Assembly: GCA_016716125.1 (NCBI GenBank)
Contig: JADJWZ010000021.1
Coordinates: 1-64,000, forward strand
DNA: 64,000 nt
Direction of reading: 5' to 3'
Source of the DNA: Ignavibacteria bacterium
GTDB lineage: Bacteria; Bacteroidota; Ignavibacteria; Tepidaquicellales; Tepidaquicellaceae
How positions within the stretch are numbered: position 1 is the first letter of the stretch; each line of letters begins with the position of its first letter. A program made the position numbers and the translations under genes. The notes under the pieces are model-generated. The model was given only the letters and a program-made list of their open reading frames with translations, did no database searches and was not told where the DNA came from. Shown here piece by piece: positions 63,003-64,000 of this stretch.

Positions 63003-64000
63003 TTATGGAGGAACTCCGCAGTACCGCTCAATGACGCCTTCGAAAGCTGATACTGTTTCGCTGAGAACTGCAAAATAAACTGCAGGTTTATGATTGTGAA
63101 GTGTGACGGCTATAATAATTATTAATTTCAATCCGCCGCCTGTGAAGGATTTTATGCTTAATAAATTTACTGCAGGCAGGTCTCTGCCGGCTTCTATCAT
63201 TATTAAATTTGAATAATGCAGATATGAATCTGCGTCAGACACAATTGTATTTATTGCGGTAAACTGTTTTATCAGTCCGGATAATTTTATTCTTTTGGAA
63301 TGTTTATTCTTTGATCTTTTTGAAACCTGAATCTGTTTAACTATTTTTTCAACTGCATCAAATGCGCTTTTCTTTTGTTTTGAAAAACGTTTGAATTTAT
63401 TTTCAGTAAATTGAATTTTCGCGTCTGAATTTTTTATTCCTGAATCTGAAAGATACATATCAGCATTTGAAAAATCCATATCTGCATCTGAAAAGTTCAT
63501 ATCTGCATCTGCCGGACCCATATTTGCATCTGAATAGTTCATATTTGCATTTGCCAGGTTCATATTTGCATCTGCCGGATCCATATCTGCATCTGCCGGG
63601 TCCATATTTATATCTGCCGGATCCATATTTGCATCTGTAAAGTTCATATCTGCATCTGCTCGATGCAAATCTGCAAAAACGTTTACCGATTCTGAATTTG
63701 ATTTATCCGAACCGGCTTTTATATTATGATGATTTTTAAAAATTAAGCTGACTACATAAAAAACTTTAAGCTGATCTTTAATTCCGGATGGAGTATCAGT
63801 TGAAATGTTTACTGGAATTAAAACAGACTGAAAGAAAGATTTCAGATTGCAGTTTTGAATCCTGGGAGTTTTGGAACTGTATTTTAAATTTTTATCTGAC
63901 CTGTTCATAATAAATTGAACTTCATATTTGTCGGCATATAACTGCCGGTGAAATTCAAAAAGTTCCACGGGGGATAAAGCGAATAACTTGCTGTTAAATT
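63003..64000 (-). CDS. Heptapeptide-repeat protein of unknown function, 5' end outside window
   Basis: The frame is open past a GTG at 63968 to the window edge, adding FNSKLFALSP in front of VELFEFHRQLYADKYEV, so the start lies beyond the window. Residues about 100-165 (from the GTG) are a seven-residue repeat of the type NMDPADA / DMNFSDA, about ten units, rich in Asp, Asn and Met. A basic segment follows (KFKRFSKQKKSAF), then a C-terminal region with a hydrophobic strand (LIIIIAVTL). It precedes the helical-protein gene by 299 bp. No family recognised; the repeat is acidic and might bind cations. Confidence 0.5.
   Translation of the reverse strand, partial: FNSKLFALSPVELFEFHRQLYADKYEVQFIMNRSDKNLKYSSKTPRIQNCNLKSFFQSVLIPVNISTDTPSGIKDQLKVFYVVSLIFKNHHNIKAGSDKSNSESVNVFADLHRADADMNFTDANMDPADINMDPADADMDPADANMNLANANMNYSDANMGPADADMNFSDADMDFSNADMYLSDSGIKNSDAKIQFTENKFKRFSKQKKSAFDAVEKIVKQIQVSKRSKNKHSKRIKLSGLIKQFTAINTIVSDADSYLHYSNLIMIEAGRDLPAVNLLSIKSFTGGGLKLIIIIAVTLHNHKPAVYFAVLSETVSAFEGVIERYCGVPP

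Overview
The window looks like a contig from a low-GC Gram-negative member of the Bacteroidota/Chlorobiota (FCB) group, most likely an Ignavibacteria-type lineage. Several secreted proteins end in type IX secretion sorting tails containing NYPNPFNPxT followed by a Ile/Val-rich beta domain. There is a BamA/TamB-type outer-membrane system, lipoproteins and an ffh-rpsP-KH-rimM-trmD-rplS block. The species call is inference from family resemblance; no 16S gene is present.

Layout. 1-10.7 kb is a stress and DNA-repair island on the plus strand: small membrane and envelope proteins, a stress-type SDR, bacterial Ku, a three-domain LigD, a large catalase and an FAD-Rieske oxidoreductase. 10.7-17.3 kb holds a BamA/TamA-like barrel and a convergent tamB whose stop codons share bases. 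17.5-19.8 kb adds a YihY/BrkB membrane protein, topoisomerase IB and a small charged protein. 20.0-23.9 kb is repeat territory: an IS200-like transposase with an internal stop between two 185-bp direct repeats, GC-rich interspersed repeats, and a 21-bp tandem array coding a heptapeptide repeat, whose unit is also found inside one of the interspersed repeats. 24.0-30.5 kb is a one-strand run of a GH19 lysozyme/chitinase-like protein, a patatin lipase (frameshifted), a 12-TM membrane domain fused to a GMC oxidoreductase, and a metallophosphoesterase. 30.5-33.7 kb has two T9SS cargo genes and a duplicated 0.7-kb block. 33.8-38.7 kb carries an MBL hydrolase, a sodium/solute symporter and priA.

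38.9-44.3 kb is a compact 5.3-kb integrative element in a tRNA-Arg(TCG) gene. It has 81-bp att repeats, a tyrosine recombinase, repeated TATGTGAA motifs at a 12-bp period just inside both ends, and about nine small unknown genes. The element restores the 5' part of the tRNA and seems to supply its -35 box. 44.4-51.5 kb is core: GT9 glycosyltransferase, deoxynucleoside kinase, rplS-trmD-rimM-KH-rpsP, ffh, and divergent rnhB-yraN.

51.5-62.7 kb (minus strand) holds an outer-membrane protein, three T9SS cargo proteins (one Omp28/thioredoxin-like, one FG-GAP repeat protein), a GH3 glycosidase, a slipin (SPFH) protein, a tRNA-dihydrouridine synthase and a helical conserved unknown. Nearly every gene here is split by single-base frameshifts while the coding sense continues in another frame. 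That pattern suggests sequence error or very recent decay. The window ends in a truncated gene with another 21-bp (7-residue) repeat.
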